From an uncultured Lachnobacterium sp. (GTDB lineage Bacteria; Bacillota; Clostridia; Lachnospirales; Lachnospiraceae), in assembly GCA_900550545.1 (NCBI GenBank), contig URSS01000002.1, positions 1 to 64,000 on the forward strand: a stretch of DNA of 64,000 bases, read 5' to 3'. Below, piece by piece: positions 15,759 to 25,349 of this stretch. The stretch's first letter is position 1. Every line of letters begins with the position of its first letter. Position numbers and translations under genes: made by a program. The notes under the pieces are model-generated. The model saw only the letters and a list, made by a program, of their open reading frames with translations. It was not told the DNA's origin and did not search any database.

Positions 15759-17429
15759 TTATTTCCTTATTACTATTGTTTTTCCCGAAAACGAGGTGCT
15801 TTTGTTATATTTTGTTTTCTTTTGCAACTCCACCCGCTTCAAAAAAACAGCCCCATAAAAGGTCCGGTCCCCAATATTTTGTAATTCTTTTGGCAAACTT
15901 ACCTGTTGAATCGCTCCACATTCTTTGAACAGCTGGTTTCCTAGTCCGGTTATACCTTTCTCCACTTTCACGATTGTTATCAGGTCACTGTATTTATGCC
16001 ATGGGGTCTTCTTATTCGAGTGATAAGAATATGTTTCTCCTTTACCTCTTAGCGTGAGAACGCCAGCTTTCGACAACGTATACTGGATTTTTTCTCCACA
16101 TTTTCCTGATGTAATATTTTCATTCTTTTTGCTGTATAAATTTTTATTTTCTTTTTGTGATAAATAAACTTTTTTCCCCTGCCAGTTTACAAATCGAATC
16201 TGTTCCGCTGCTCCAGAAAATGTATTATCATAACATATAATATACTTACACTTTTGGGGAATTACAATTTTCTGGTCAAATGGCATATCTGCATATGTTT
16301 GGCTAATGTCTGTTTGTCCACCCTTAGGACAGGCAGGGATAGTATAAGAATATTTTCCCTGATCTGTAATAACTAACAACTTACGTTTCCGACAAGAATC
16401 ATTTGTAACACTCAAATGAACTTTTCCTTTTTTCTTCCATACAGAACCAACGTACAATGTTGATGTTTCTTTTGCATTTTCAAATGTTACAGCAGATGAC
16501 ACATCCGGATATATGCTTCCGTATGTTTTTGCACCTCCGACCTGAATATTTTTAAACTCTATATTTTTTAAAGGATACTTTTTGCTGATTGAATGAGCAT
16601 ATATACTATACCCTCCTCCATTCAAGATACAATCTTCAAATTTTATAGACTCTGCACCACTATATTCCAGCTGGAGCATGATACACGCATTCACCCCTGC
16701 TTTACTCCCTTTCGGTGCAATCTGTGGAATTTCAAATCTGCAATTTTTATACAAAATATCTTTTGCCGTAATTCCTTTCCACCCATAAATCTGTGTTCCA
16801 TCGGAATGTATCACCTTATCTGACTTTACACTTCCAAGATCACAAAAAAAAGAATTTTTAACGTTAATCTTCTGAAACGGATTTAATCCATCATTATAAC
16901 TTCCGCCAAATTTACACCTGTCAAATGAAGCATTACTTCCTCCAAAATTTTTGAATGTGCATTTTTGAAACTCATATGACACGTTTGTACATGCTCGATC
17001 TGTTGCAAAATAAGAAAACTTGCAATTTATAAATGTAACATTAATTTTTTGCTCTACTTTTTGGGAATTATAACAAACAACCGGATATTCAGAGAAATCA
17101 TAATCTTTAAAAATTATCTTTCCTTTTACCTGTTTATTATTGTAATAAAAATCAAGTGAATTTTTTGTATTTCCACTTGCAGCCGTAAACTGGATTCCGC
17201 CAACGACAGCACCTAGCTTTACTTTCTTTAAGTTTCCTTTGGCACCCGTATTATATTTATCAGGAATCACATTTTTATCTGCCTTTGTTTCTTTCACAAG
17301 TACAGTATTTGCAGATGACGCATACACATCCTGTAACACTCCGCCTTTTGCAACACATCCTATGCAGAAAATAGCAGTATACAACACCGTACATATGCGT
17401 AAAAGCCATATTTTCTTTGTAATTTTCAT
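15759..17429 (-). CDS. Secreted beta-helix/BspA-like protein, paralogue of the 12404 gene
   Basis: A 556-residue protein closely follows the layout of its paralogue: signal peptide (KIWLLRICTVLYTAIFCIGC), DKYNTGAKGNLKKVKLGAVVGGIQ, a beta-helix with repeated NCKFS, KCTFKNF, RCKFGGSYNDG, then the segment PFDQKIVIP...ICYD. It has only one BspA-type module (GKCGEKIQYTLSKAGVLTLRG, LFKECGAIQQVSLPKELQ) and a basic tail. The signal region contains a Cys (FCIGC) that could be a weak lipobox. The chosen ATG has AGGAG 10 bases upstream. It probably arose by duplication. The role at the cell surface or in polysaccharide binding is inferred. Confidence 0.72.
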   Translation of the reverse strand: MKITKKIWLLRICTVLYTAIFCIGCVAKGGVLQDVYASSANTVLVKETKADKNVIPDKYNTGAKGNLKKVKLGAVVGGIQFTAASGNTKNSLDFYYNNKQVKGKIIFKDYDFSEYPVVCYNSQKVEQKINVTFINCKFSYFATDRACTNVSYEFQKCTFKNFGGSNASFDRCKFGGSYNDGLNPFQKINVKNSFFCDLGSVKSDKVIHSDGTQIYGWKGITAKDILYKNCRFEIPQIAPKGSKAGVNACIMLQLEYSGAESIKFEDCILNGGGYSIYAHSISKKYPLKNIEFKNIQVGGAKTYGSIYPDVSSAVTFENAKETSTLYVGSVWKKKGKVHLSVTNDSCRKRKLLVITDQGKYSYTIPACPKGGQTDISQTYADMPFDQKIVIPQKCKYIICYDNTFSGAAEQIRFVNWQGKKVYLSQKENKNLYSKKNENITSGKCGEKIQYTLSKAGVLTLRGKGETYSYHSNKKTPWHKYSDLITIVKVEKGITGLGNQLFKECGAIQQVSLPKELQNIGDRTFYGAVFLKRVELQKKTKYNKSTSFSGKTIVIRK

Positions 17430-17462
17430 AAAATAGTTTCTCCTCACAAGCCGTAATATCAA

Positions 17463-18449
17463 TCAATTTTGTTTTGCACAATGTAATAAAAAAAATAAGT
17501 GTGGCATCTTTAAAAAAATAATTTCCTTCATCCGTAAAGGAATTGGGCATAATTTAACAAAATCCTGTATACTGTTTTTTACAGCAGTATAATACTCTTT
17601 TTCTTCTTCTTTTGTTGCACATTTAGAATCTTTCATTTGAAACCAGTAACTAATACCAAACTTCACACAGTCCACTTTCCATGCATCGATCAAGTTTCTC
17701 GAAGCATGATTCTTTTCAAAAAAAGCAATGCGGTCCACCTGTGCAAAATAATTATCAAATCTCTTTAACGAAAAAGCACAATGCATGATACTATTATCCG
17801 TTCGGCGATAATAATATAATTCTTTATCTATGAACACAACAGATTTTGCTTTATAGATCAGTTTATGTATCATCCAATTATCCTCATACAATTTTTCTAT
17901 CGGATAACGCAATCCATCAAATAAACTTTTTTTATATAATTTGTTCCATGCACATACACACATTCCATAATACATCCTGTCAGCAATTGCCGTGAAGAAA
18001 AATTTTTCTACATCATAAATTTGACTTTTAGGATTTTCTATATTTTTAGGAAAAAGTTTTCCATTCGCATCCATAATCCTGTACGCACACATGGATAGCA
18101 TGCAATCGCTTTGTAAAATTGCATCATACAATATCTGAAACATGTCTTTTTCTATATAATCATCCGCATCCACAAAACCAATATACTCTCCCCTCGAAAT
18201 ATCAAGCCCAACATTTCTTGCAACTGCTAATCCCTTATTTTCCTGCTGAACAAGAACAATCCTTTCATCCTTTTCCTGCCACTCATTTATAATCATCGCT
18301 GTCTTGTCTGTAGAGCCATCATTTACAACAATAATCTCTATATTTGCATATGTTTGTGCACAAATAGATTTCAAACATTTTGCGATGTATTTCTCCGTGT
18401 TATATACACAAACAATAATACTGATCAAAGGCTGCTTACTATTACACAT
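17463..18449 (-). CDS. GT2-family glycosyltransferase
   Basis: The 328-residue GT-A enzyme shows LISIIVCVYNTEKYIAKCLKSI, IIVVNDGSTDKT, NKGLAVARNVGLD and IGFVDADDYIEKDMF. It lacks membrane helices and is probably a cytoplasmic repeat-unit transferase. It sits 33 bases upstream of the beta-helix protein. GAGGAG precedes the ATG. Specificity is unknown. Confidence 0.88.
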   Translation of the reverse strand: MCNSKQPLISIIVCVYNTEKYIAKCLKSICAQTYANIEIIVVNDGSTDKTAMIINEWQEKDERIVLVQQENKGLAVARNVGLDISRGEYIGFVDADDYIEKDMFQILYDAILQSDCMLSMCAYRIMDANGKLFPKNIENPKSQIYDVEKFFFTAIADRMYYGMCVCAWNKLYKKSLFDGLRYPIEKLYEDNWMIHKLIYKAKSVVFIDKELYYYRRTDNSIMHCAFSLKRFDNYFAQVDRIAFFEKNHASRNLIDAWKVDCVKFGISYWFQMKDSKCATKEEEKEYYTAVKNSIQDFVKLCPIPLRMKEIIFLKMPHLFFLLHCAKQN

Positions 18450-18506
18450 CCAATAGACTCCTCACACATAAATGTCCTATGACATTTGCATCTGCCAAAT
18501 TTTCTT

Positions 18507-19673
18507 TTATTTAAAATGCAACTGCATTTCCTGATATATATTCTTATACACTTGAACCTGTTCCTGTTCAATTTCATGAATCATTTTTCTTTTACCTGTC
18601 CCTTTTCTCATAAAAATTCCTCTGCATGCCCGGATTCCCCACGCAATCGGAAGTAAAAATGGTTTTCCTTCAATCCACGGATAATATTCAGCCATATACA
18701 CGACTGGTGGAAAAAAATACCACAATTTTAATCGAAACTTTGACACTTCTTTCCCCTTCATTTTAAATTCAGAAAACTTATTCCAAATTCCATTTTCGTC
18801 CTTTCCATAGATACCGCTGTCTAACATATAGTCAAATACCTGCTGTTGAAATTCCGTAAATGGTTTTTGATCCAGCCATGCAAACGCAAGTTTTTCCATA
18901 TGTTTTGTAAATGCTGATAATCCAAGTTTTTTCAACTCTTCCTCCACATATTTATGATTTAAAACATCTTCTTTTGCATTTAAATATACATAAATATCTA
19001 CAAGATTACGTACTCCGCATCCTTTTACATAAAAATGTTTTGCCATATGTGCAATCATATAGATATAAAAATCTTCATCATTAAAATCATAAGTATATTT
19101 ATATCCCTTTTTCAATATTGCTTTGGAAAAATTTGAAAAATATTCATACTGATTATTGTCCACCGTTTTATCATACATTGCACGATGTGCTTCAACGACC
19201 ATAAAAGGTTCTTTCACATATATATCATGATGCTTAATTGCCTGTTCTAAAACATACCCCATGTCCTTTAGTTCTTCTGCAGCCCGATCCATGCAATCAT
19301 TGCGAATCAAAATGTCGATATCCGACATTTCCCTCATCTCTGGAGACGGATATATAAATTTCATCTGTGCCCCCTTCATGGGTTGATTTACAATTTTCTT
19401 TTCTTCGAAACGTCTTATGATCTCTTTCAAATCCATTATTTGTGTCGTAGTTCGAACAATACTTCTCATCACGTGACTACGAAGTATCCCCTGTATCTCT
19501 TCCGAAATTCCATCCGTTTTTAACAAAGCCCCCATAACAAGATACTCCATATGATTTTTGCAGGACAGATGTATCAGATCTTCTACTTGGATTTCTTCTG
19601 GCACAGATACAGGCTTCTCTCCATTTAACTGTGCTTTTATCAATTGTGCTAGATAATTGGCTAAAATTGACAT
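18507..19673 (-). CDS. Nucleotidyltransferase-like protein of polysaccharide loci
   Basis: The 388-residue protein resembles the uncharacterised nucleotidyltransferase family found with capsule genes. The region MKGAQMKFIYPSPEMREMSDIDILI carries a DxD-like acidic pair (SDIDIL) after an upstream Lys-Gly, as in the pol-beta nucleotidyltransferase fold. A later helical part has repeated His and aromatic residues (HMAKHFYVKGCGVRNLVDIYVYL). The precise reaction is not known for the family. GGAGG lies 5 bases before the chosen ATG, four codons inside the longest frame. Confidence 0.65.
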   Translation of the reverse strand: MSILANYLAQLIKAQLNGEKPVSVPEEIQVEDLIHLSCKNHMEYLVMGALLKTDGISEEIQGILRSHVMRSIVRTTTQIMDLKEIIRRFEEKKIVNQPMKGAQMKFIYPSPEMREMSDIDILIRNDCMDRAAEELKDMGYVLEQAIKHHDIYVKEPFMVVEAHRAMYDKTVDNNQYEYFSNFSKAILKKGYKYTYDFNDEDFYIYMIAHMAKHFYVKGCGVRNLVDIYVYLNAKEDVLNHKYVEEELKKLGLSAFTKHMEKLAFAWLDQKPFTEFQQQVFDYMLDSGIYGKDENGIWNKFSEFKMKGKEVSKFRLKLWYFFPPVVYMAEYYPWIEGKPFLLPIAWGIRACRGIFMRKGTGKRKMIHEIEQEQVQVYKNIYQEMQLHFK

Positions 19674-19713
19674 ATTCTCCTCCATTTTTATTTATAACCA
19701 AACCTCTCTATGC

Positions 19714-20010
19714 TTAACTTTTTCTGTCATCTCCGCACCATTGTTCATAAATTGCATAAAATGCCATCGCAACGGATGCCCCCTTTATGGCACAACATAA
19801 TTTAAAATGCGTTTCCCCAAGCCAAACCAATGCAACGCAATAACATATGATTGCTACCAAAAAAGTTAATATTATTAAGAAAATATTCAAACGTTTATAT
19901 TGTAATTCACTTTTTGCCAGTTCCCAATTCAATTTTTTTATAGGAATTTTTACAAGCATCATGACGGCAAATGCTGCACAACCCACAAAAAAGGTTATCA
20001 CACTATTCAT
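19714..20010 (-). CDS. Small membrane protein, tandem paralogue B
   Basis: A 98-residue protein with three hydrophobic stretches (about 1-20, 38-62, 68-85). It shares a pattern with the gene just upstream: PIKK at the first loop, LQYKRLN before the second helix, and GASVAMAFYAIYEQW near the C terminus. It starts at an ATG that overlaps the upstream stop by 8 bases, so the two are translationally coupled and probably form a complex. No family recognised; the role in the EPS locus is open. Confidence 0.6.
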   Translation of the reverse strand: MNSVITFFVGCAAFAVMMLVKIPIKKLNWELAKSELQYKRLNIFLIILTFLVAIICYCVALVWLGETHFKLCCAIKGASVAMAFYAIYEQWCGDDRKS

Positions 20011-20374
20011 AATCCTGCTTTTCCTTTCCAATCACCTGATCATATATTGCATATTCCGTCAATGCGAACGCACCACTTAACCATGTCATATGCCACGAAA
20101 AATAGATAAATGGTGAAACCAAAGAAAATAAAATAAAAACTATCGCTGCAATCAAAATTGCTGCAATCAAAACCAACATATTACATCTCTTATAATATAA
20201 CTGCCTGTTTTCTCTCCATTTTTTATCCTTTTGGGCTTTTTCCGCAACATATTTATGTGTCCATTCTTTTATAGGCTTTTTTATCTCAAACATAAGAAAA
20301 AACGTAATCGTAGCCGACAACAGTGCATGTAATTCGTAAATATGTGATTTACAATAACTGAGAAATAAATGCAT
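20003..20374 (-). CDS. Small membrane protein, tandem paralogue A
   Basis: A 123-residue protein with hydrophobic segments at about 17-30, 65-85 and 90-105. It shares the signatures KKPIKEW, LYYKRCNMLVLIAA and GAFALTEYAIYDQ with the downstream gene, pointing to an old tandem duplication. A charged insert (AEKAQKDKKWRENRQ) lies in its cytoplasmic loop. It follows the flippase gene by 15 bases. Function unknown. Confidence 0.6.
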   Translation of the reverse strand: MHLFLSYCKSHIYELHALLSATITFFLMFEIKKPIKEWTHKYVAEKAQKDKKWRENRQLYYKRCNMLVLIAAILIAAIVFILFSLVSPFIYFSWHMTWLSGAFALTEYAIYDQVIGKEKQDYE

Positions 20375-20389
20375 AGGAACTCCTTATAT

Positions 20390-21922
20390 TTATCTTTTTA
20401 TTATCTTTTTTACAAGATTTTTTGCATATTGAAATTCATCTGTTTTCCAAAATATAATAACAATCATAACATTTGGTATGATGAGACAAATTACCATTTG
20501 AAGAACAAACTTTAACAGCATAGATAAACTCGTCAGATCAATAATCCGACATGCCCAATATGCACAAATCAGCTGTATACCTGTAACCACAGCATATTTT
20601 GTTTGCAAAAATAAATACTGCAAAACCGATTTTTGAAACAAATATTTGTACAGAATTCTCCCTTCTACCCAAAAAGCAACCCCTAACAAACTGATTAAAG
20701 TTCCCAATTTCACACCTGCTACACCTAATGCATAGGTCAATGGAATAGAAACCACCAGATTCACAAATGATTCTACCAAAGCTTTATATCGATCGGCCCA
20801 AAAAAGGCCTGCAGCGTTTCGAAACTCCAATACTGTTCTTCTCATCCCATTAAAATAGAAAACAACAATAATAATTAATACCGTAAACATCGGCAACTGA
20901 TAATCAGCTCCTAACCATAAATGAATAAATGGCTGTATGAGACAGATCAGACAGATGGAGCAAAAAGCTATAATCCAATAATTCAAAAAAAGTATTCTGT
21001 TAAAATTTTTTTCTACTTCTTCTTTTGACTGCTCTGCTACCAGATTTCCAATACTTGCCGTAATGGATGAAAAGATTTTTGTAACAAAACTTTCAATTGT
21101 CTGCGTGAGTAATACATAATTTGAATACACACCTAATACTGCCAATCCCAGTATCTTTGAAATAATCAGGTTATCTGTCGCATTCACAATAACCATGCCA
21201 ATTTTATGAGCCAGCATTGCAAATACATTGTTTCTTATTGTTCTAATCTCATCCTTACTTAATTTTTGATACTGCTTATCTTTTAAAAATGGATACTGCT
21301 TATCTGCGATTTTTGAAATAAGAACATTTTCTAATCGGGTAAAAAGAATTTGTACCAAAAGAAACAGAAAATAATTGTGTGTCAACAGTAAAATAATCAA
21401 CTGCACTACTTTTGTGCCAACAGACGATAACATTGTTGTTGTAGTCGAAATATAATTGTCCTGATTACATATAATCAGCGAGCGCTTATACGTATAAAAG
21501 TAAGACAGGCCCGAATCAATCACAAACATCAGATAGTATATATGTATGTAAGGAATATCCGGCATCTCTTTAATCAAAAGATGTAAAAAAGGTGTGAGCA
21601 ATGCTCCTGCAATTAATACAAAAGTTCCTATAATCGTATATAGCTTTTTATATAAAGCCATCAGACTTTTTACTTTTTCCGTATTTTTTTCGGCTATCGG
21701 TTTATATAACGCAAAAACAATTGCAGCACCAATTCCCATTTCCGATAGTGAAAGCATGGAAAGGATATTGGAAAACAATCCGTTAAGTCCCAGGTATTCA
21801 CTTGATAAAAATAAGATAAATACTTTTCGGTTCACTAACTGTAATAATGTAGTGACGACGAATCCTACAATCGTAAATATTACATTACGAATACTCTTTT
21901 TCGTTCTGCTCATACTGTTCAT
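20390..21922 (-). CDS. Polysaccharide repeat-unit flippase (Wzx-like)
   Basis: A 510-residue protein with about 12-14 membrane helices of the PST/MATE-like flippase family. The N terminus (RTKKSIRNVIFTIVGFVVTTLLQLVNR) and the segment SEYLGLNGLFSNILSMLSLSEMG are characteristic of Firmicute capsule flippases. It moves undecaprenyl-linked repeat units across the membrane before polymerisation by the Wzy-like protein at 25350. Two starts are possible, at 21922 and three codons later; AAAGGGG supports either. Confidence 0.88.
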   Translation of the reverse strand: MNSMSRTKKSIRNVIFTIVGFVVTTLLQLVNRKVFILFLSSEYLGLNGLFSNILSMLSLSEMGIGAAIVFALYKPIAEKNTEKVKSLMALYKKLYTIIGTFVLIAGALLTPFLHLLIKEMPDIPYIHIYYLMFVIDSGLSYFYTYKRSLIICNQDNYISTTTTMLSSVGTKVVQLIILLLTHNYFLFLLVQILFTRLENVLISKIADKQYPFLKDKQYQKLSKDEIRTIRNNVFAMLAHKIGMVIVNATDNLIISKILGLAVLGVYSNYVLLTQTIESFVTKIFSSITASIGNLVAEQSKEEVEKNFNRILFLNYWIIAFCSICLICLIQPFIHLWLGADYQLPMFTVLIIIVVFYFNGMRRTVLEFRNAAGLFWADRYKALVESFVNLVVSIPLTYALGVAGVKLGTLISLLGVAFWVEGRILYKYLFQKSVLQYLFLQTKYAVVTGIQLICAYWACRIIDLTSLSMLLKFVLQMVICLIIPNVMIVIIFWKTDEFQYAKNLVKKIIKR

Positions 21923-21930
21923 TGTCCCCT

Positions 21931-23109
21931 TTAAATTCGCTTTTGAACAATCCTCTTTGCTGTTCCAAGGAAAATTTTCATACGTTTTTTCACTGGAACC
22001 ATTGTTGCATAATTTTTCAATAAACTTTTATCATATTCTGGAAATTTTCTTAACAGTATTCTATAAGCCAGTTTCTTGGCGCGCATTGTAGCTTTTCTCG
22101 TATACTGATAGTTTTGGATTTTTCTGAGTGCACCTATATTCTCCCAGTCTGATAAACTGATCTTTTCATTTTCCTTTGCTTCCCGAAGCAGCTCCTCTCC
22201 AATCTGTGTTCTGGAAAAAATAACATTTCTTCCCGGATGCTCTGTAAAGTCCGGATTCCCCTGTACATCCATATACCATCCATCACCGCATGCAATATCT
22301 GCACATTCACCAATTCCATCAAAACAAATACGGCAATATGGATGAATATCGCGTCCAAGAATACCGCCCCATGCCTGACTGTACTCCATTTGATAAGTAT
22401 TCTTTTCTTCATCGATGGCTGTGACCGTTCCCGGCCACCCATTGCCCCGGTACGTCAGTGATTTGCATGCTTTCTCCTTACAGCCTAATGCTGCAAGTAA
22501 CTTTGCATTTGCATCCTTGCTTGGTAACCCGGCACAAAAAAACGACAGCAAATACTTAATCGGCTGATAGGAATCATTATATGCCTGCAATCTTCGCACG
22601 GCCCTTATATCACATGGTTTTCCAATTGCAGCATACGTTTTTCCCGGTTCCATACACTCTGATAAATGTAACCATGGAGAAGATATACTGTAGCGGGAGC
22701 CACAACACGCAAGAACCTGTTCCGCAGTCGTGCTTACCTGCACAACAGTCTCTACCGGATTTTCTTTATCCGCTGTAACCTGAATGATGCCATCCACCTT
22801 ACCACTCTCTAGCAAATACAGTGCAATTCCTGTCAAAACTCCACCACTGGACGCTTTTTTCCGTATAGACACATCCGTGGAATATCCCGCATATGCATGG
22901 ATATAGGGGCCCCAGATATCAATATTCTGCTCATTAAGACAATTGTCTGCTATCGGACATACATGCTCTAGGAACCGTTCTGTCTTTTCATTTTTTTGTA
23001 TATTTGGGAACCAAAAACCCTTCGCATTTTTTTTCATGTCAGCATGAAGTTCTGATTTACACAATCCGCATCCAATACAATATTCTTTACATAAATCAAA
23101 CGTCTTCAT
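21931..23109 (-). CDS. FrhB-like Fe-S/flavin oxidoreductase of EPS loci
   Basis: The 392-residue protein opens with a 4Fe-4S-type motif CIGCGLCKSE and continues with the coenzyme F420 hydrogenase beta-subunit fold, including ASSGGVLTGIALYLLESG, IGKPCDIRAVRRL and further Cys residues (HPYCRICFDGIGECADIACGDGW) for a second cluster. Proteins of this family recur in EPS clusters next to pyruvyl transferases, with an unproven redox role in sugar or pyruvyl modification. Here the pyruvyl transferase lies two genes upstream. It is 2 bases from the GT92 gene. Family firm, substrate unknown. Confidence 0.78.
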   Translation of the reverse strand: MKTFDLCKEYCIGCGLCKSELHADMKKNAKGFWFPNIQKNEKTERFLEHVCPIADNCLNEQNIDIWGPYIHAYAGYSTDVSIRKKASSGGVLTGIALYLLESGKVDGIIQVTADKENPVETVVQVSTTAEQVLACCGSRYSISSPWLHLSECMEPGKTYAAIGKPCDIRAVRRLQAYNDSYQPIKYLLSFFCAGLPSKDANAKLLAALGCKEKACKSLTYRGNGWPGTVTAIDEEKNTYQMEYSQAWGGILGRDIHPYCRICFDGIGECADIACGDGWYMDVQGNPDFTEHPGRNVIFSRTQIGEELLREAKENEKISLSDWENIGALRKIQNYQYTRKATMRAKKLAYRILLRKFPEYDKSLLKNYATMVPVKKRMKIFLGTAKRIVQKRI

Positions 23110-23111
23110 AA

Positions 23112-24155
23112 TTAATTTCCCCTATTCTTTTCCAGCACATTCAATGCTTGTTTCACGCAATCCCTATAGCACAAAATACAATCATCATACACATCATTCC
23201 TGTCAAATTCTGCATATTTCTTCCAATCATTTTTCACATTTTCCTCATGTGTTGCCAGTCCTCTGTTAAACTTTATTTTTCCTTCTTCTTCCGATTTGCA
23301 ATAATAATGATTGATTCTGATTTTTTCATAGCTGTTATTTGGATATTCATTCCATGGACCATCTACTATCATTCCTTTTTCCGTAACGCTATGATATCCA
23401 CAAAAATATGTAGGCGTATGCGGATCAAATATGTAGCCTTTGGTTAACCGTGGATTTACAACCGTCTTCACACAATGATTGTTCCTGTAATCGTCCTTTG
23501 CCCGATACAGATAATTCTCCATCACAAGACCTTGCGGTTTTGTTTTATGCCCTGCCGATCCATAAACATACCAGTTGATTGCCACTCCGCCAGCAAACGG
23601 ATTTTTATTCAATATTTCCTGTATAACATCTACTAGTGTTTTCTTCTCCATGGGAACAACAAATTCGTCAAGATCAAAAAAACCCATATATCTTGCCCGT
23701 TTCCGATATTTTTTCAGTGCATCGTAATATGCATCCAATTGTTTCGCTCTGCCAGGAAAATAAGTATAATCAACTAGCCCTTTCTGAATATATGGCTCTA
23801 AAAGCGTACGCATCTGATCGGTACTTTCGTTATCGTAAATTAGAAATTTCTGTACACCTACCTGTCTGTGATATTCAATCCATTCTCTTATATAAGGCCC
23901 CTCATTTTTTGCAATAGCCACATAAACTATCTCATATTCAAATTTTCTGCACATATCATTCATACTGTGCCATTGATTTATCATTCTTTTTATTGTATGC
24001 TCATACAAATAACTACCACAACAAACCAGTAACAATGATGGGGTCAACAACAGAAAAACAAATTTTCGTTTATTACGACTTGTTGTCTTTTTTCGAATTG
24101 CATAGTACAGTGATGTTGCATACAAATGATACACCCTCATAAGCCTACCTATCAT
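23112..24155 (-). CDS. GT92-like glycosyltransferase
   Basis: A 347-residue protein with an N-terminal hydrophobic anchor (KFVFLLLTPSLLLVCCGSY) and a catalytic domain of the GT92/DUF23-like family: VAIAKNEGPYIREWIEYHRQ, FLIYDNESTD, then MGFFDLDEFVVP, the metal-binding segment. The start is the ATG 6 bases behind GGAGG; an earlier ATG lies inside that ribosome site. Such enzymes transfer galactose or related sugars in known cases; here the donor is not predictable. Confidence 0.8.
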   Translation of the reverse strand: MIGRLMRVYHLYATSLYYAIRKKTTSRNKRKFVFLLLTPSLLLVCCGSYLYEHTIKRMINQWHSMNDMCRKFEYEIVYVAIAKNEGPYIREWIEYHRQVGVQKFLIYDNESTDQMRTLLEPYIQKGLVDYTYFPGRAKQLDAYYDALKKYRKRARYMGFFDLDEFVVPMEKKTLVDVIQEILNKNPFAGGVAINWYVYGSAGHKTKPQGLVMENYLYRAKDDYRNNHCVKTVVNPRLTKGYIFDPHTPTYFCGYHSVTEKGMIVDGPWNEYPNNSYEKIRINHYYCKSEEEGKIKFNRGLATHEENVKNDWKKYAEFDRNDVYDDCILCYRDCVKQALNVLEKNRGN

Positions 24156-24176
24156 AGCCGGCCTCCTCATACATTT

Positions 24177-25328
24177 TTACATATTTTTCAACACATCCAG
24201 AAAAACGCGCTGTTTGTCTGGAATATTTTTTCTGCATTCCTTCACATTTTCCCTCAATTTTTTATATTCTTTCACCCATGCTAAAGTCTTTTTTACAGCC
24301 TCCTGTGTATTTGTTGATGCTCCACTAATCAGATACGCATATCCCAGATCATGATATAACCCTTCAAACTTACGGCTGTAAGAAAACGGTATTGTTGCTA
24401 CGCCGCTTGAAAATGCCGCAATTGTTGCATGCATACGCGCTCCTGTAAACACATCCATGGATGCAATAATACTTTTAATTTCCATTGGTGTCCGAGCACC
24501 TGTCTCCAACACCGTCGCCGGATATTTTTTATGCAACTCCTTACATACCCGCAAGTCATCCTCCATACCTGATCCATCTTCGGCAAATACATGAGGAATC
24601 AGATATATTTCTACCATTTCGTCCTTTTTCCATGCCTGCATAAGACACTCAATATATTCTTTGTAATCCACACTTACATGTTTCTCAGCATCAAAACCAC
24701 TTTCTTTTCCCCACAACAGACCGGAAGGATTCAAGCCCACACGGACGATTCCTTCTTTTTTATCTATTATTCTTTCTTTATAAGGCAATGCAAATGCCAC
24801 ATCTGTAGTAAGTAGTGCATTGCGTCCACACAATTCCTTTACATACTTTTTTGAAAGAGTATCTCTTACAAAGCATTCATTACAGGCTTTTAAAATATGA
24901 GATGCCCATAATTTTGCTTCTCTCCTCGAAAAAGGACCTATCGTTTGCGGTGCCATAATAAATTCCGTTTTGCTTTTGATTGCAAGTTCTTTTAGCATGC
25001 TTGCCAAAAAAAATCGCTTCATTCCATATATATCTGCAAAACTATCTCCCATACTAAAATCCAATATAAAATCGCTGTCTGCAAAAGCTCGTTTGCACGC
25101 TTTCCAATAAGTGAACTTCTTCGGTGCGATTTTAATGCATTCTATAGTAACTTCAATATCATCATCTTTTATTACAACCGGATGATTTGAAAATAAAATC
25201 GCTGTAATATGCAGATTATCTCCCTTTTTTTTGCATATCTGTTTTAAAATTTCAACAATAGAATACGCCAACGCTCCACATCCGCGATTTTCAGAATAAA
25301 ACTCAACTCCAAGTAAACTTACTCTCAT
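24177..25328 (-). CDS. Polysaccharide pyruvyl transferase family protein
   Basis: The 383-residue protein matches the CsaB/WcaK-type pyruvyl transferase family: NRGCGALAYSIVEIL at the N terminus, DFILDFSMGDSFADIYG, a GT-B-like layout, and the C-terminal GARMHATIAAFSSGVATIPFSYSRKFEGL. These enzymes transfer pyruvate from phosphoenolpyruvate as a ketal to sugars, adding negative charge to the polysaccharide. The start chosen follows GGGAGG by 4 bases. Confidence 0.85.
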   Translation of the reverse strand: MRVSLLGVEFYSENRGCGALAYSIVEILKQICKKKGDNLHITAILFSNHPVVIKDDDIEVTIECIKIAPKKFTYWKACKRAFADSDFILDFSMGDSFADIYGMKRFFLASMLKELAIKSKTEFIMAPQTIGPFSRREAKLWASHILKACNECFVRDTLSKKYVKELCGRNALLTTDVAFALPYKERIIDKKEGIVRVGLNPSGLLWGKESGFDAEKHVSVDYKEYIECLMQAWKKDEMVEIYLIPHVFAEDGSGMEDDLRVCKELHKKYPATVLETGARTPMEIKSIIASMDVFTGARMHATIAAFSSGVATIPFSYSRKFEGLYHDLGYAYLISGASTNTQEAVKKTLAWVKEYKKLRENVKECRKNIPDKQRVFLDVLKNM

Positions 25329-25349
25329 TTTGCCTCCCATTTGTATGCA

